From Caldilineaceae bacterium (GTDB lineage: Bacteria > Chloroflexota > Anaerolineae > Caldilineales > Caldilineaceae), in contig JAPKMW010000018.1 of the NCBI GenBank assembly GCA_026645575.1, forward strand, positions 62,001 through 126,000: 64,000 nt of DNA. The letters are read 5' to 3'. A program made the translations under genes and the position numbers. A model generated the notes under the pieces. The model was not told the DNA's origin, searched no databases, and worked only from the letters and a program-made list of their open reading frames with translations. This document shows, piece after piece, positions 53,249-61,614 of the stretch. The first letter of the stretch is position 1. Each line of letters begins with the position of its first letter.

Positions 53249-54193
53249 ATGAACACTATGACCATTTCCCTCTTTGGCAAACTAAGGATCATATCTAGTG
53301 AGCAAGTTGCGCTCCATCTAGAGCCGCGCCGTGCTGAAGAATTACTCTGTTATTTATTGCTGTACCGGGATCGCCTGCATGAACGGGAGAAGATCGCCAC
53401 CCTCTTCTGGCCCGATGCGCCGCCGGGCTACGCCAAGCGCTATTTTCGCCAAACGTTGTGGCAACTCCAATCGGTACTCAACCATAGGACCACACCGGCA
53501 GCGCATCTGCTTTATGCAACCTATGAGCAGGTTGGCATTAACCAACAGGCGGACTACTGGCTGGACGTTGCGCAGTTTGAACGCGCCTTTGCCGCTGTGG
53601 AAGACATGCCCGGCAAAGCGTTTTGCCCTGAACAGGCCGATCAGGTGCGCGCGGCTGTCCAACTGTATCAAGGCGACCTGTTAGAAGGGTGGTATCAGGA
53701 TTGGTGCATTTACGAACGAGAGCGTTTCCAAAGCATGTACATGGCGCTGTTGGATAAATTGCTCAATTACAGCGAAGCGCATGGGGAGTACGAAGCCGGG
53801 GTGACCTACGGCGCCCAGATTCTGCGCCAAGATCGCGCCCGTGAACAGACTCATCGTCAATTAATGCGCTTACACTATCTGGCCGGCAACCGGTCGGCGG
53901 CGATTCATCAATATGAAAATTGTGTTGTTGCCTTGCGCGAAGAATTAGATGTGGTGCCGGCCAAGAGTACGGTTACGCTCTATAAAGCGATCTGCACAGA
54001 ACATCTCAACGAGGCAACGCCGATGCTCACCCCAATGACAAGCGCTGCTCCCACTGCAACAATGGTGATGCCAACAGCCGTAGTTGATTCAGTCCAACAA
54101 ATCGAACAAATTCAAGCGCTGCTTTGCCATCTGCAAACCCAAGTTACCCAGTTGGCGCAAAAGCTCAAACAGGACAATGGCCTTCATCCGTAA
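53249..54193 (+). CDS. SARP/BTAD-type transcriptional regulator
   Basis: A 314-residue protein. Residues 1-95 are a SARP winged helix (TISLFGKLRIISSEQVALHL, RRAEELLCYLLLYRDRLHER, KIATLFWPDAPPGYAKRYFR); residues 100-250 are the BTAD (LYQGDLLEGWYQDWCIYERE, REQTHRQLMRLHYLAGNRSA, HQYENCVVALREELDVVPAK). The C-terminal ~60 residues have a Thr/Pro/Met-rich linker and a short coiled coil (IQALLCHLQTQVTQLAQKLK) in place of an ATPase domain. AAAGGAC lies 7 bases before ATG 53249. It is followed by a strong terminator and then the protease cluster, its likely target. Confidence 0.88.
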   Translation: MNTMTISLFGKLRIISSEQVALHLEPRRAEELLCYLLLYRDRLHEREKIATLFWPDAPPGYAKRYFRQTLWQLQSVLNHRTTPAAHLLYATYEQVGINQQADYWLDVAQFERAFAAVEDMPGKAFCPEQADQVRAAVQLYQGDLLEGWYQDWCIYERERFQSMYMALLDKLLNYSEAHGEYEAGVTYGAQILRQDRAREQTHRQLMRLHYLAGNRSAAIHQYENCVVALREELDVVPAKSTVTLYKAICTEHLNEATPMLTPMTSAAPTATMVMPTAVVDSVQQIEQIQALLCHLQTQVTQLAQKLKQDNGLHP

Positions 54194-54224
54194 AAGCGCT
54201 TTGCCTGCTTTTAACCCGCCTATC

Positions 54225-54263
54225 AACAACGTGATCTCTAGCGGAGATCACGTTGTTTTTTTT
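54225..54263 (+). terminator. Rho-independent terminator after the SARP gene
   Basis: Perfect 14-bp stem (54225-54238 with 54244-54257), 5-nt loop TAGCG, and eight T residues at 54256-54263. It lies 31 bp after the stop at 54193, so the protease genes need their own promoter. Confidence 0.95.
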
Positions 54264-54284
54264 GACTTTTTCCTAGACGCTTAT

Positions 54285-54454
54285 ACAGACGGTAACACAG
54301 ACGTAGCCGCTATACACTTGATCACGAAGGTCGATAGTATGGATAACAGACGGTTTGGCAGATAGGATTGAAGACATTTGTACAGACACCAATGTTGTAG
54401 ACTTGAGTAAGGTGCATAAATTCCCAAAGTTGTCTATACAATTTGTCTATACAA
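54285..54454 (+). promoter_or_regulatory. Repeat-rich control region of the protease cluster
   Basis: ACAGACG occurs at 54285-54291, 54297-54303 and 54346-54352, with ACAGACA at 54382-54388; the first two are 12 bp apart. Immediately before the metallopeptidase gene, TTGTCTATACAA is repeated at 54430-54441 and 54443-54454 (13-bp period), ending 15 bp before ATG 54470. These direct repeats are plausible activator or repressor sites, possibly for the SARP encoded upstream. Which copies matter cannot be told by eye. Confidence 0.5.
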
Positions 54455-54469
54455 TAAGGAGCGTGGTTT

Positions 54470-55981
54470 ATGTCATTTCCTTTTTGGGGTGAAAAGTTTA
54501 CTTTTACCCAGCCGGACGGCAGTCAGATCGAAGTCCGTGGCTGGGGTGATCAACGTCATGCTGTCTTTGAAACCCTGGATGGGTTCACCATTGTCAAAGA
54601 GCCAATCACTGGCTTTTACCAATATGCTGCGCTCAGCGCTGATGGTGAGGAACTTGACCCCTCTGGCGTGCAGATCGGCATAATGGCGCCGCGCTCGCTA
54701 GGTTTAGCAAAAGGGCTTCGGATCAACCGTGACGCCGCCAAGGCCAGCGCCGAGATGAGCGCCACCTTGCCGCCGACAAAGTCGCGCTGGGAAGTGCGCC
54801 GTGAGCGCTACAAGACCGCTTTACAGACTGCCATGTCGGCCCCGGAAGTTTTGCGCGCCCCGCCGCAGCGTGAAACGACTGGCACTTATATTGGCTTATG
54901 TTTATTGATCCAATTCCCGGATGTCCCCGGTACGATTCCAGTCGAGAAAGTGGCAGCCTTCTGCAACCAACCTGGCTACACCGGTTTTGGGAACAAGGGT
55001 TCAGTCTACGATTATTTCTATGATAATTCAGGCGGCAAGTTGCGCTACACCAATATTGTCGCCCCTTATTATACGGCCAAATATCCCAGAGCTTACTACA
55101 CGGATCCAAAGATTCCACAGCCAAAACGGGCCTGGCAGTTGATCAAAGAAGCGTTGACTGCGCTACGGGCGCAGGGCTTCGATTTTAGTCAGCTTACTGT
55201 CGATGATGAGGATTATCTCTTTGCCTTGAATGTCTTCTATGCTGGCAGTCGTGTCAACAACTGGGCGGAAGGACTGTGGCCCCATTCGTACCATTTGCTC
55301 ACGCCCTTTAAACTCATGCCGGGCAAACGGGCCTTTGACTATCAGATCACCGATATGGGATCGCAACTGACGCTTGGCACTTTCTGTCATGAGAATGGAC
55401 ATATGATTTGTGATTTCCCGGATCTGTACGACTATGGCTATGAATCGCGTGGAACCGGCGTCTATTGTTTGATGTGCGCCGGCGGCAGTGTGGACAAGAC
55501 GAACCCGACCAACGTCTGCGCCTATCTGAAATATAAAGCGGGTTGGGCGAAGAACATTACCCCAATTACAACAGGGATGAGTGCGACCATCAAAGCTGGT
55601 GAGAATGATTTCTTCATTTACCGCAAGCATCGCGCCGAGTATTTTATCATTGAGAATCGCAACAAAGCGCAGCGTGACTTGGCGCTGCCGGCTTCCGGGC
55701 TTGCCATCTGGCATGTGGATGAGTTGGGTAGTAACAACAATGAAGCAATGACGCCGACTTCCCACTATGAATGCTCGCTTGAACAGGCCGATGGTCAGTT
55801 TCATCTTGAACACGGGGTTGGCTATGGCGATGAAGAAGATCTCTTTGTCAGGGAGAATCACAATCGATTTACCACTGCCACCCAACCTGATAGTAAGTGG
55901 TGGGACAGGAGTGGATCGGGGTTGGACATCTACAACGTCAGCTCACCAGGCAAGACCATGACGTTTTCGGCTAATCTGTGA
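54470..55981 (+). CDS. M6-type (immune inhibitor A-like) metallopeptidase
   Basis: A 503-residue protein with the zinc-binding HExxH motif in LGTFCHENGHMICDFPDLYD (about residues 307-311) and Asp/Tyr downstream, typical of M6 peptidases. N-terminal region: FPFWGEKFTFTQPDGSQIEV and GWGDQRHAVFETLDGFTIVK, the usual M6 N-domain; LCLLIQFPDVPGTIPVEKVA precedes SVYDYFYDNSGGKLRYTNIV. No signal peptide is visible, which is odd for a family normally exported. GGAGC lies just before ATG 54470. It is the first gene of a protease cluster. Confidence 0.87.
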   Translation: MSFPFWGEKFTFTQPDGSQIEVRGWGDQRHAVFETLDGFTIVKEPITGFYQYAALSADGEELDPSGVQIGIMAPRSLGLAKGLRINRDAAKASAEMSATLPPTKSRWEVRRERYKTALQTAMSAPEVLRAPPQRETTGTYIGLCLLIQFPDVPGTIPVEKVAAFCNQPGYTGFGNKGSVYDYFYDNSGGKLRYTNIVAPYYTAKYPRAYYTDPKIPQPKRAWQLIKEALTALRAQGFDFSQLTVDDEDYLFALNVFYAGSRVNNWAEGLWPHSYHLLTPFKLMPGKRAFDYQITDMGSQLTLGTFCHENGHMICDFPDLYDYGYESRGTGVYCLMCAGGSVDKTNPTNVCAYLKYKAGWAKNITPITTGMSATIKAGENDFFIYRKHRAEYFIIENRNKAQRDLALPASGLAIWHVDELGSNNNEAMTPTSHYECSLEQADGQFHLEHGVGYGDEEDLFVRENHNRFTTATQPDSKWWDRSGSGLDIYNVSSPGKTMTFSANL

Positions 55982-56009
55982 GTCTGTCAACAGGTAATTC
56001 TGTCAAGCG

Positions 56010-56546
56010 ATGAGGAAAGCTGCGTTGCCCATGTCCATGACCGGTTGGCAGTTGCTCGGTAGCCTCACTTTGCTGCTGACCAACTGCCAACCCTTGATCG
56101 ACCAACCGAATGTAGGTGAACGTAGCGCGCCGACTGCGGCGCCTACGCTGACGCAACAGGAGACAGTTGCAATGACAAATATCGTAACAGCCGAGGTGAT
56201 CCTGCGTTCTGCCAACGGTAAATCGATCCTTGAGGCAACCGAAGGCGTAACGGCGGCGACCATTGCCCAGTACCGCGTGAGCCAGGACGTGATCGATGAA
56301 GCGACCAAACAGTTGACGGCGCTAGGCTTTACCGTAAAGACGGTTGGCCCTGTGAGTCTCACCATTGTTGGGGAGCCAACAACGTTCGAACGCGTCTTCC
56401 AGACCAAGTTACTGCAGAGTGTTGACAAATCCGGTGGTACACGACCCGCCTTCTATCAAGCGCAGGACCCTATTCAAATTCCAAGCCCATTGTCCACTCT
56501 GGTTGCCGGCGTGACTTTACCTGTTCCTCCTGATTTCTTTCCATGA
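56010..56546 (+). CDS. Lipoprotein with a protease-propeptide-like domain
   Basis: A 178-residue protein. An N-terminal signal with lipobox LLTNC (GSLTLLLTNCQPLIDQ) points to a membrane-anchored lipoprotein. Residues 60-178 (TAEVILRSANGKSILEATEG, VSQDVIDEATKQLTALGFTV, VGPVSLTIVGEPTTFERVFQ, LVAGVTLPVPPDFF) align with the N-terminal domain of the subtilase encoded next (about residues 25-150 there: ELTQLGFEVLQQGPVTLSIA, LFTEVFGARL, LIEGVAMAVPPEYY), itself like S53/S8 activation peptides. A free propeptide can act as inhibitor or chaperone of its protease. It overlaps the frame of the next gene at 56543-56546. Confidence 0.75.
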   Translation: MRKAALPMSMTGWQLLGSLTLLLTNCQPLIDQPNVGERSAPTAAPTLTQQETVAMTNIVTAEVILRSANGKSILEATEGVTAATIAQYRVSQDVIDEATKQLTALGFTVKTVGPVSLTIVGEPTTFERVFQTKLLQSVDKSGGTRPAFYQAQDPIQIPSPLSTLVAGVTLPVPPDFFP

Positions 56547-56623
56547 GCAATGGCAGGAGAGTTAGCTTTTCAAGCGAATGGCAACAACGTAGCGTTGGAG
56601 ACCCCAGCGGAAGGAAGATAACC

Positions 56624-58246
56624 ATGGCGAAATCAACGCGTAAACGAAACCAGTCTGTTAAACAGGATATGCCAGAAAAGGAGAATCATCCTATGTCAAG
56701 CAACAAAGATGAATGCGTGATTGCGGTTGTTTCACCACGCTCGATTGGTGGCGTATCACTCTTTGCGAACATGACGGCGATCACGAAAGAGAACGTGGAC
56801 CAGTTTCACTCCGAAGGTGCCGATATTGCCGCGACGGCGGCGGAACTCACCCAACTGGGCTTTGAGGTGCTGCAACAAGGGCCGGTCACGCTATCGATTG
56901 CCGGCACCCCGCAGTTGTTTACGGAGGTATTCGGCGCCCGCCTAAACACAGCGAAACGTATGCTAATGGGTGAAATAGAGACCGAGTTCCTGGCGACAGA
57001 GACGCCTTTGGCCGTGCCGGAAGGGCTGTCGAACTTGATCGAAGGGGTGGCAATGGCCGTGCCGCCGGAGTACTATGAATCACCGTTGCCGCCGCTGGCA
57101 GCGGTGGATCCGGCCGCCTATCGCTACTTGTTCGTGCCGGATGAGGTGGGGCTGGTGGTCAATGCTGACCGGGTGCATCGGATGGGCGCCACAGGCAAGG
57201 GGGTAAAGGTGGCGATGCCGGACACCGGTTTCTATCCGCATCCCTTCTACAACTGGCACGGTTACAGCGCCATGACCACGGTCTTAGGACCAGGCGCCGC
57301 CGACCCCTCCAGAGATGAGGTCGGGCATGGCACCGGTGAAGCCGCCAACATTTTTGCGGTAGCGCCTGGCATCACCCTCGTGCCGATCAAGATGGCTAAC
57401 GATCCGACCGGCGCCTTCAATGCAGCGGTGGCACAAAACCCCAAGGTGATCACGAATAGTTGGGGCTACAATGTTGACACGATGAATTGGGCGCAACTTA
57501 AGAGCGCGAACCTGAACCTCTACAACTATCTGAAGACGCTGGAAGCCGCCGTGGCTAACGCCGTCGCCAAGGGGATTGTGGTCTGCTTCTCAGCCGGCAA
57601 TGGACAATTTTCCTTCCCGGCTAGCCATCCGGATGTGATTGCCGTGGGTGGCGTCCATGTCAAGTATCCGTTTACTTCCTTTGACGACCTGGAAGCTTCC
57701 AGCTACGCTAGCAGCTTTGATAGTAAGCTCTATCCCGGTCGCCATGTCCCAGACTTGTGTGGACTAACGGGCAAAAAGGTGACGATTGGTGGCGGCGGGT
57801 ATGCGCCGTCCCTTATGCTGCCCGTCCAACCGGGCTGCGAGTTGGATAGCTTCACCCCTAGCACCGGTGTCGCCAATGACGGCTGGGGGCTGTTTAGTGG
57901 TACATCGGCAGCCTCGCCCCAACTCGCTGGTGGGGTGGCTTTGCTGCTGGAGAAGAAACCGACGCTGACACCGGCACAGGTCAAGGAGATCCTCAAGAAA
58001 TCTGCCACCGATGTCAAGATCGGAACCAGCTCACAGGGCCAGACCGCAGGGCCAGGGGTCGATGCGGCCACAGGCGCCGGGCTGTTCAATGCCAAATGGG
58101 CCTGGCTCAATGTGACAGCAGAACTGATTGCTGACTACCTAGAGGCGCCACCTGAGATGCAGACTGCGATGCTGGTTGCCGGTCAGGCGCCGCGGTTCCC
58201 ACGCCAGTTTCTGGAAGAGATGATGACGGTGTTGCGTTCCAAGTAG
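56624..58246 (+). CDS. Subtilisin-like (S8) serine protease
   Basis: A 540-residue protein. A propeptide-like domain is followed by an S8 catalytic domain with all three residues visible: Asp in VKVAMPDTGFYPHPFYNWHG, His in DEVGHGTGEAANIFAVAPG, Ser in LFSGTSAASPQLAGGVALLL; oxyanion Asn in VVCFSAGNGQFSFPASHPD. A C-terminal ~50 residues follow. No signal peptide is seen. Three starts have good ribosome-binding sites or overlap: 56543 (ATGA overlap), 56624 (GGAAGG) and 56693 (AAGGAG); 56624 is a compromise. The neighbouring lipoprotein carries the same propeptide-like domain. Confidence 0.88.
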   Translation: MAKSTRKRNQSVKQDMPEKENHPMSSNKDECVIAVVSPRSIGGVSLFANMTAITKENVDQFHSEGADIAATAAELTQLGFEVLQQGPVTLSIAGTPQLFTEVFGARLNTAKRMLMGEIETEFLATETPLAVPEGLSNLIEGVAMAVPPEYYESPLPPLAAVDPAAYRYLFVPDEVGLVVNADRVHRMGATGKGVKVAMPDTGFYPHPFYNWHGYSAMTTVLGPGAADPSRDEVGHGTGEAANIFAVAPGITLVPIKMANDPTGAFNAAVAQNPKVITNSWGYNVDTMNWAQLKSANLNLYNYLKTLEAAVANAVAKGIVVCFSAGNGQFSFPASHPDVIAVGGVHVKYPFTSFDDLEASSYASSFDSKLYPGRHVPDLCGLTGKKVTIGGGGYAPSLMLPVQPGCELDSFTPSTGVANDGWGLFSGTSAASPQLAGGVALLLEKKPTLTPAQVKEILKKSATDVKIGTSSQGQTAGPGVDAATGAGLFNAKWAWLNVTAELIADYLEAPPEMQTAMLVAGQAPRFPRQFLEEMMTVLRSK

Positions 58247-58310
58247 CCGGTGCTGTTTTCTCCGTTACCCGTTATTTAGACAGAGAGATAGACAGATTGG
58301 AGGTATGATT

Positions 58311-58748
58311 ATGGTAGAGCGAGAGATGACCGAACAGATGACTGCAATGACCGATCGCTTTGACGAAGCAATGCGCTACAATGAAGCGACCGGCTTTGCC
58401 AAGGTGCCGAAGGGCGCTCGACAGGCGCCGGATGAGTGCTATCCCACCCCGCCGGCAACTGCTATGGCTACGCCGTCGAACCCTTACGTGGCGCCACTCG
58501 CCATTGTCTGCGAACATGCGAATTTTGGCGGCGCTCAATGGATCAGCAGCAATGGCTGGTCCTATGTGGGTGACTGGTGGAATGATCGGATCTCTTCGAT
58601 CATCATTGTCAGCGGTCGCTGGCGCTTCTTTGAAGCATCAGACGGTCGTGGTGCCAGTTGGGAACTCGGCCCAGGGTACTATCCAAACCTGGCGGCTGCG
58701 AATATTCCTAATGACATTATTTCGTCCTTCTGGCCGGTCGCCTGGTAA
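58311..58748 (+). CDS. Beta/gamma-crystallin-fold calcium-binding protein
   Basis: A 145-residue protein. The N-terminal 60 residues are polar with a Pro-rich linker. The C-terminal ~80 residues are one beta/gamma-crystallin domain: LAIVCEHANFGGAQWISSNG, WWNDRISSIIIVSGRWRFFE, SDGRGASWELGPGYYPNL, IPNDIISSFWPVAW. Two N-D-x-x-S-S calcium motifs (NDRISS, NDIISS) are present, the hallmark of microbial Ca-binding crystallins. GGAGG lies 7 bases before ATG 58311. No signal peptide is visible. It closes the protease cluster after 64 bp. Confidence 0.86.
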   Translation: MVEREMTEQMTAMTDRFDEAMRYNEATGFAKVPKGARQAPDECYPTPPATAMATPSNPYVAPLAIVCEHANFGGAQWISSNGWSYVGDWWNDRISSIIIVSGRWRFFEASDGRGASWELGPGYYPNLAAANIPNDIISSFWPVAW

Positions 58749-58805
58749 GAGGGCCGCACCCCCGGTTGTCGGCCAATGCCAATCCAGTAGCGACTAAGAC
58801 TCAGG

Positions 58806-58926
58806 GGTGACGGCCACTGGCGCCGGTGAGCTTGGCTCTCTCTACCCCCAGCCAGTGACCGTCACTTTGGAGGTTGCTCATCAAGCCAAACCCTATGTGA
58901 AGTACATTGTCGTGAAGTACATTGTC
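58806..58926. repeat. Hairpin and 15-bp tandem repeat after the crystallin gene
   Basis: GGTGACGGCCACTGGC (58806-58821) pairs with 58851-58866 with two mismatches and lies 57 bp after the stop at 58748; it may be a weak terminator. GTGAAGTACATTGTC is then repeated exactly twice at 58897-58911 and 58912-58926. No gene is seen between 58749 and 59007. Confidence 0.6.
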
Positions 58927-59007
58927 GGATAGTGTCGACGGCTATCATTCGTGGATTAACTATTATCTGGATGAGAAAGCGGGGCGCATGATAAATCATT
59001 GCCCTAC

Positions 59008-61434
59008 TTACCGCTGCAAAAGGGGCAGAAACACCTGGACGTTCTCTGCTTCCGCATAGCCGGCTTCGTCGTCCACATCCGGTTCATCAACAAATTCCAC
59101 GCCGTCATCGGCTAGCGAGGGGCTGTTGTCATAAGCTGGGTTGTTGGCGGCCAGCGTACCAAAGCGGACATTCGTTCGTTTACCCGGCTGAACGGTGATG
59201 GTATAGCACGGTAAGTCAAGCGTTGGGTGGATTGTGCCAGGTTGGCTGTTGAGCCACCCATCCGTTGGACGTTGACAAACTGTGTACTCGCCTGGCCGCA
59301 GATTGGGCGCCCCTACAGGCCCGCTCTCATTCGTTTGCAGGGTGGTTAGCAAGCTGTAGCCGTCATCGTAAATCGCGACACTCTGCTGGGCGAGCCACGG
59401 CTCGTTGCTGTCGCGTCCGCCATTGCCGTTGAGATCATGATAGACGTTTGTGTAGATGCTGCCGGCCCGTTCATTGCGAAAAGTGCAGGTGACATTCGCT
59501 TGGCCGGCCAGGTTGAGGATCACGCGTGCATTCACCCCATCCCAGGCGTCACCATTGGTGCAGGCGATATTGGTGACATACCACCCTTGGGGAATGATTT
59601 CTTCAACCGTATAGGGTCCTGCGTCGACAACAAAGGTGGCGGTATTGCCAAAGAGATCACCATCATCGGGGGTGATGTCATCTAATCGGAATCTACCCAA
59701 GTCGCCGACAAAGCGAAAATTCTGCCGGCTGTCAGGAAGGCTGTCCACGACAATGTTGATGGTGCCTTTGGCCCGCTTTAGTTGGGCATCGAGACTGCTC
59801 AACGTTGCGCCCGCCTGCACGACAATGGGGGTGGCCTCTTCGGCCGTGGCGGCATTGTTGTAATATTCCCACTCATAGAGCGGGCTTGTAAAGCGGAAGG
59901 AATAAGTTCCCGGCGCCAGGTTGTCCATTGCGTAGCGGCCGTTGGAATCCGTTACCGCTTGCGTCACGGAATGCCAACCACTTTCCCTCTGTTGCATGAC
60001 CGTAACGGGGATATTCATCAGTGGGTTGCCTGCCTCGTCGGTGACTTTGCCCGAAACTTGTTTCTTCGCGCGTAGCACAAAGTCAATGTTCACCACCTCA
60101 TCCAGCGCGACTTCAACCTCAGTCGCTTCGGCAAAAGTCGCCACATTATTGTAAAATTCGCTGTAATAAGGCCCATTGTTCCCGTAAGTGGCGCTAAGGC
60201 GATACGCGCGCGGTAGTAGACGGTCAAAACGATAATAACCGTTCTGATCCGCCCAGAGGAATATAAAGCCGTTGCTGTATGCATAAATTTCAGCGCCGGC
60301 GATCGGCTCCCCAAATTCGTTGGTCACGCGTCCGCTGATCTGCCCATATTTGCCTAGTTGAACCGGCGGCACCGTTGTTGACTGATTGCGGTTCACCACA
60401 ACATCGGTTGCGCCGGCTACTGCTGCATGGCCGTAACAAGTCGGCGCATAAGTGGTGAAATTTTGGCCCTGATTGAAGCAGATGCGGTACTCCCCCGGCA
60501 ATAGTACGGAGAAGTCATAGCGACCATCAGCGCCACTTTTGGTCTCACCCAGGCTAGGCCATTCTGTGATACCGGACGCGGTGATATAACGACGATGGGC
60601 AGAGACGGTAATGCCCGCCAGCGGTTGACCGTTGCGATCAGTGACTGACCCGGTGAAGCGCCCCAACTTATCCAACACCGCATTGATCCCCGTAGTTTGG
60701 GCGCCGACGGTGACAGGCACATCCTGCGCTAAGGGAAACTTGTTCTGAAACGGATACTCGTTGTCAAACAGGTTATTGTAATATTCGCCCTGATAGACGC
60801 CTGCCCGATCACCAAAAAAGAGGCGGACGTTGCCGGTGTAGGCGAGCGCTAGCGTATAGCTGCCATCGGCTTTCACTTCGGTTTTGCCGCGCAATTCTGC
60901 CGTAAACGTGCCAGAGCTGTTGTCAACCGGCTGGTAGGCCCCTACTTCGACGCCAACGGCCGGATTGCCGGCTGTATCCTGTACTTGCCCGCTGATTGTA
61001 CCGGCCAGCGCAAGCTGTGCCTGAATCCCAGTAACTGCTGCGCCGTCGTTGACAACGATAACACGGGTGTCAAAAACATCGAAGACATCACCATAAAACT
61101 TATCCGCATAGCGCACGGGCACGACCGTATCAACAAAACGCAGACTGTATTCGCCGGCTGGAACAACCAACGTATAAGAACCATCACTCACTGTAATCGC
61201 TGTCTGCACCGGCCCCATATGAGGCGTTTCAACAGCGGGATCGCCAATCCAGCCGTAAGCAATAACACGAATCGCAGCTAGTGGTGCGCCGCCTTCATCG
61301 GTAATAACACCGCTGATTGACCCACCGGCTGCGTGGGCAAAACGCGGCGTCAGCAATGCCAGCCCGCCCATCGCTAAGAAGAAAACGAGCAAGCAAACGT
61401 GCGGTTTACGCATCGTAGGGGCAACGCGAACCAT
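59008..61434 (-). CDS. Secreted carboxypeptidase-regulatory-repeat protein
   Basis: An 808-residue protein with a signal peptide (VCLLVFFLAMGGLALLTPRF, then AHAAGG). At least five carboxypeptidase-regulatory-like beta-sandwich repeats follow, each starting with SGxVTDExGxPLxxIxVxxY-like blocks (GSISGVITDEGGAPLAAIRV, GTISGQVQDTAGNPAVGVEV, GRFTGSVTDRNGQPLAGITV, GQISGRVTNEFGEPIAGAEI, KQVSGKVTDEAGNPLMNIPV). Three DNxxYYNN-type words (YYNNLFDN, FYNNVATF, YYNNAATAEE) are repeated. Then comes an SdrD-like B module (YTNVYHDLNGNGGRDSNEPW) and an acidic C-terminus ending VQVFLPLLQR. Likely a surface structural protein. AAAGGAC precedes ATG 61434; ATG 61413 also possible. Confidence 0.86.
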   Translation of the reverse strand: MVRVAPTMRKPHVCLLVFFLAMGGLALLTPRFAHAAGGSISGVITDEGGAPLAAIRVIAYGWIGDPAVETPHMGPVQTAITVSDGSYTLVVPAGEYSLRFVDTVVPVRYADKFYGDVFDVFDTRVIVVNDGAAVTGIQAQLALAGTISGQVQDTAGNPAVGVEVGAYQPVDNSSGTFTAELRGKTEVKADGSYTLALAYTGNVRLFFGDRAGVYQGEYYNNLFDNEYPFQNKFPLAQDVPVTVGAQTTGINAVLDKLGRFTGSVTDRNGQPLAGITVSAHRRYITASGITEWPSLGETKSGADGRYDFSVLLPGEYRICFNQGQNFTTYAPTCYGHAAVAGATDVVVNRNQSTTVPPVQLGKYGQISGRVTNEFGEPIAGAEIYAYSNGFIFLWADQNGYYRFDRLLPRAYRLSATYGNNGPYYSEFYNNVATFAEATEVEVALDEVVNIDFVLRAKKQVSGKVTDEAGNPLMNIPVTVMQQRESGWHSVTQAVTDSNGRYAMDNLAPGTYSFRFTSPLYEWEYYNNAATAEEATPIVVQAGATLSSLDAQLKRAKGTINIVVDSLPDSRQNFRFVGDLGRFRLDDITPDDGDLFGNTATFVVDAGPYTVEEIIPQGWYVTNIACTNGDAWDGVNARVILNLAGQANVTCTFRNERAGSIYTNVYHDLNGNGGRDSNEPWLAQQSVAIYDDGYSLLTTLQTNESGPVGAPNLRPGEYTVCQRPTDGWLNSQPGTIHPTLDLPCYTITVQPGKRTNVRFGTLAANNPAYDNSPSLADDGVEFVDEPDVDDEAGYAEAENVQVFLPLLQR

Positions 61435-61538
61435 AAGCCATTAGTCCTTTCTCAACATGGGCAGACCTGCAACGCAACTGGCGCGCTCCTTACTCATGCC
61501 GATAAAGAAAGTGACTAACGGTTACGCTTGCTCTAAGC

Positions 61539-61584
61539 AAGAAGCGGCGGCACACCGATTGTACCTGATGTGCCGCCACTTCTT
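61539..61584. terminator. Hairpin between two minus-strand genes
   Basis: AAGAAGCGGCGGCACA (61539-61554) pairs with 61569-61584, 16 positions with one mismatch, loop 14 nt. It lies 31 bp downstream of the opine-dehydrogenase-like stop at 61615 and before the start at 61434. No T-run follows on either strand, so its strength as a terminator is uncertain. Confidence 0.55.
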
Positions 61585-61614
61585 ACTTACACTGTCATTA
61601 CAATATTGTAGGGC

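Noticed and set aside
53043..53252. A 69-residue frame before the SARP gene
   Set aside because: No ribosome-binding site and no recognisable sequence; it overlaps the SARP start region and is AT-rich spacer.
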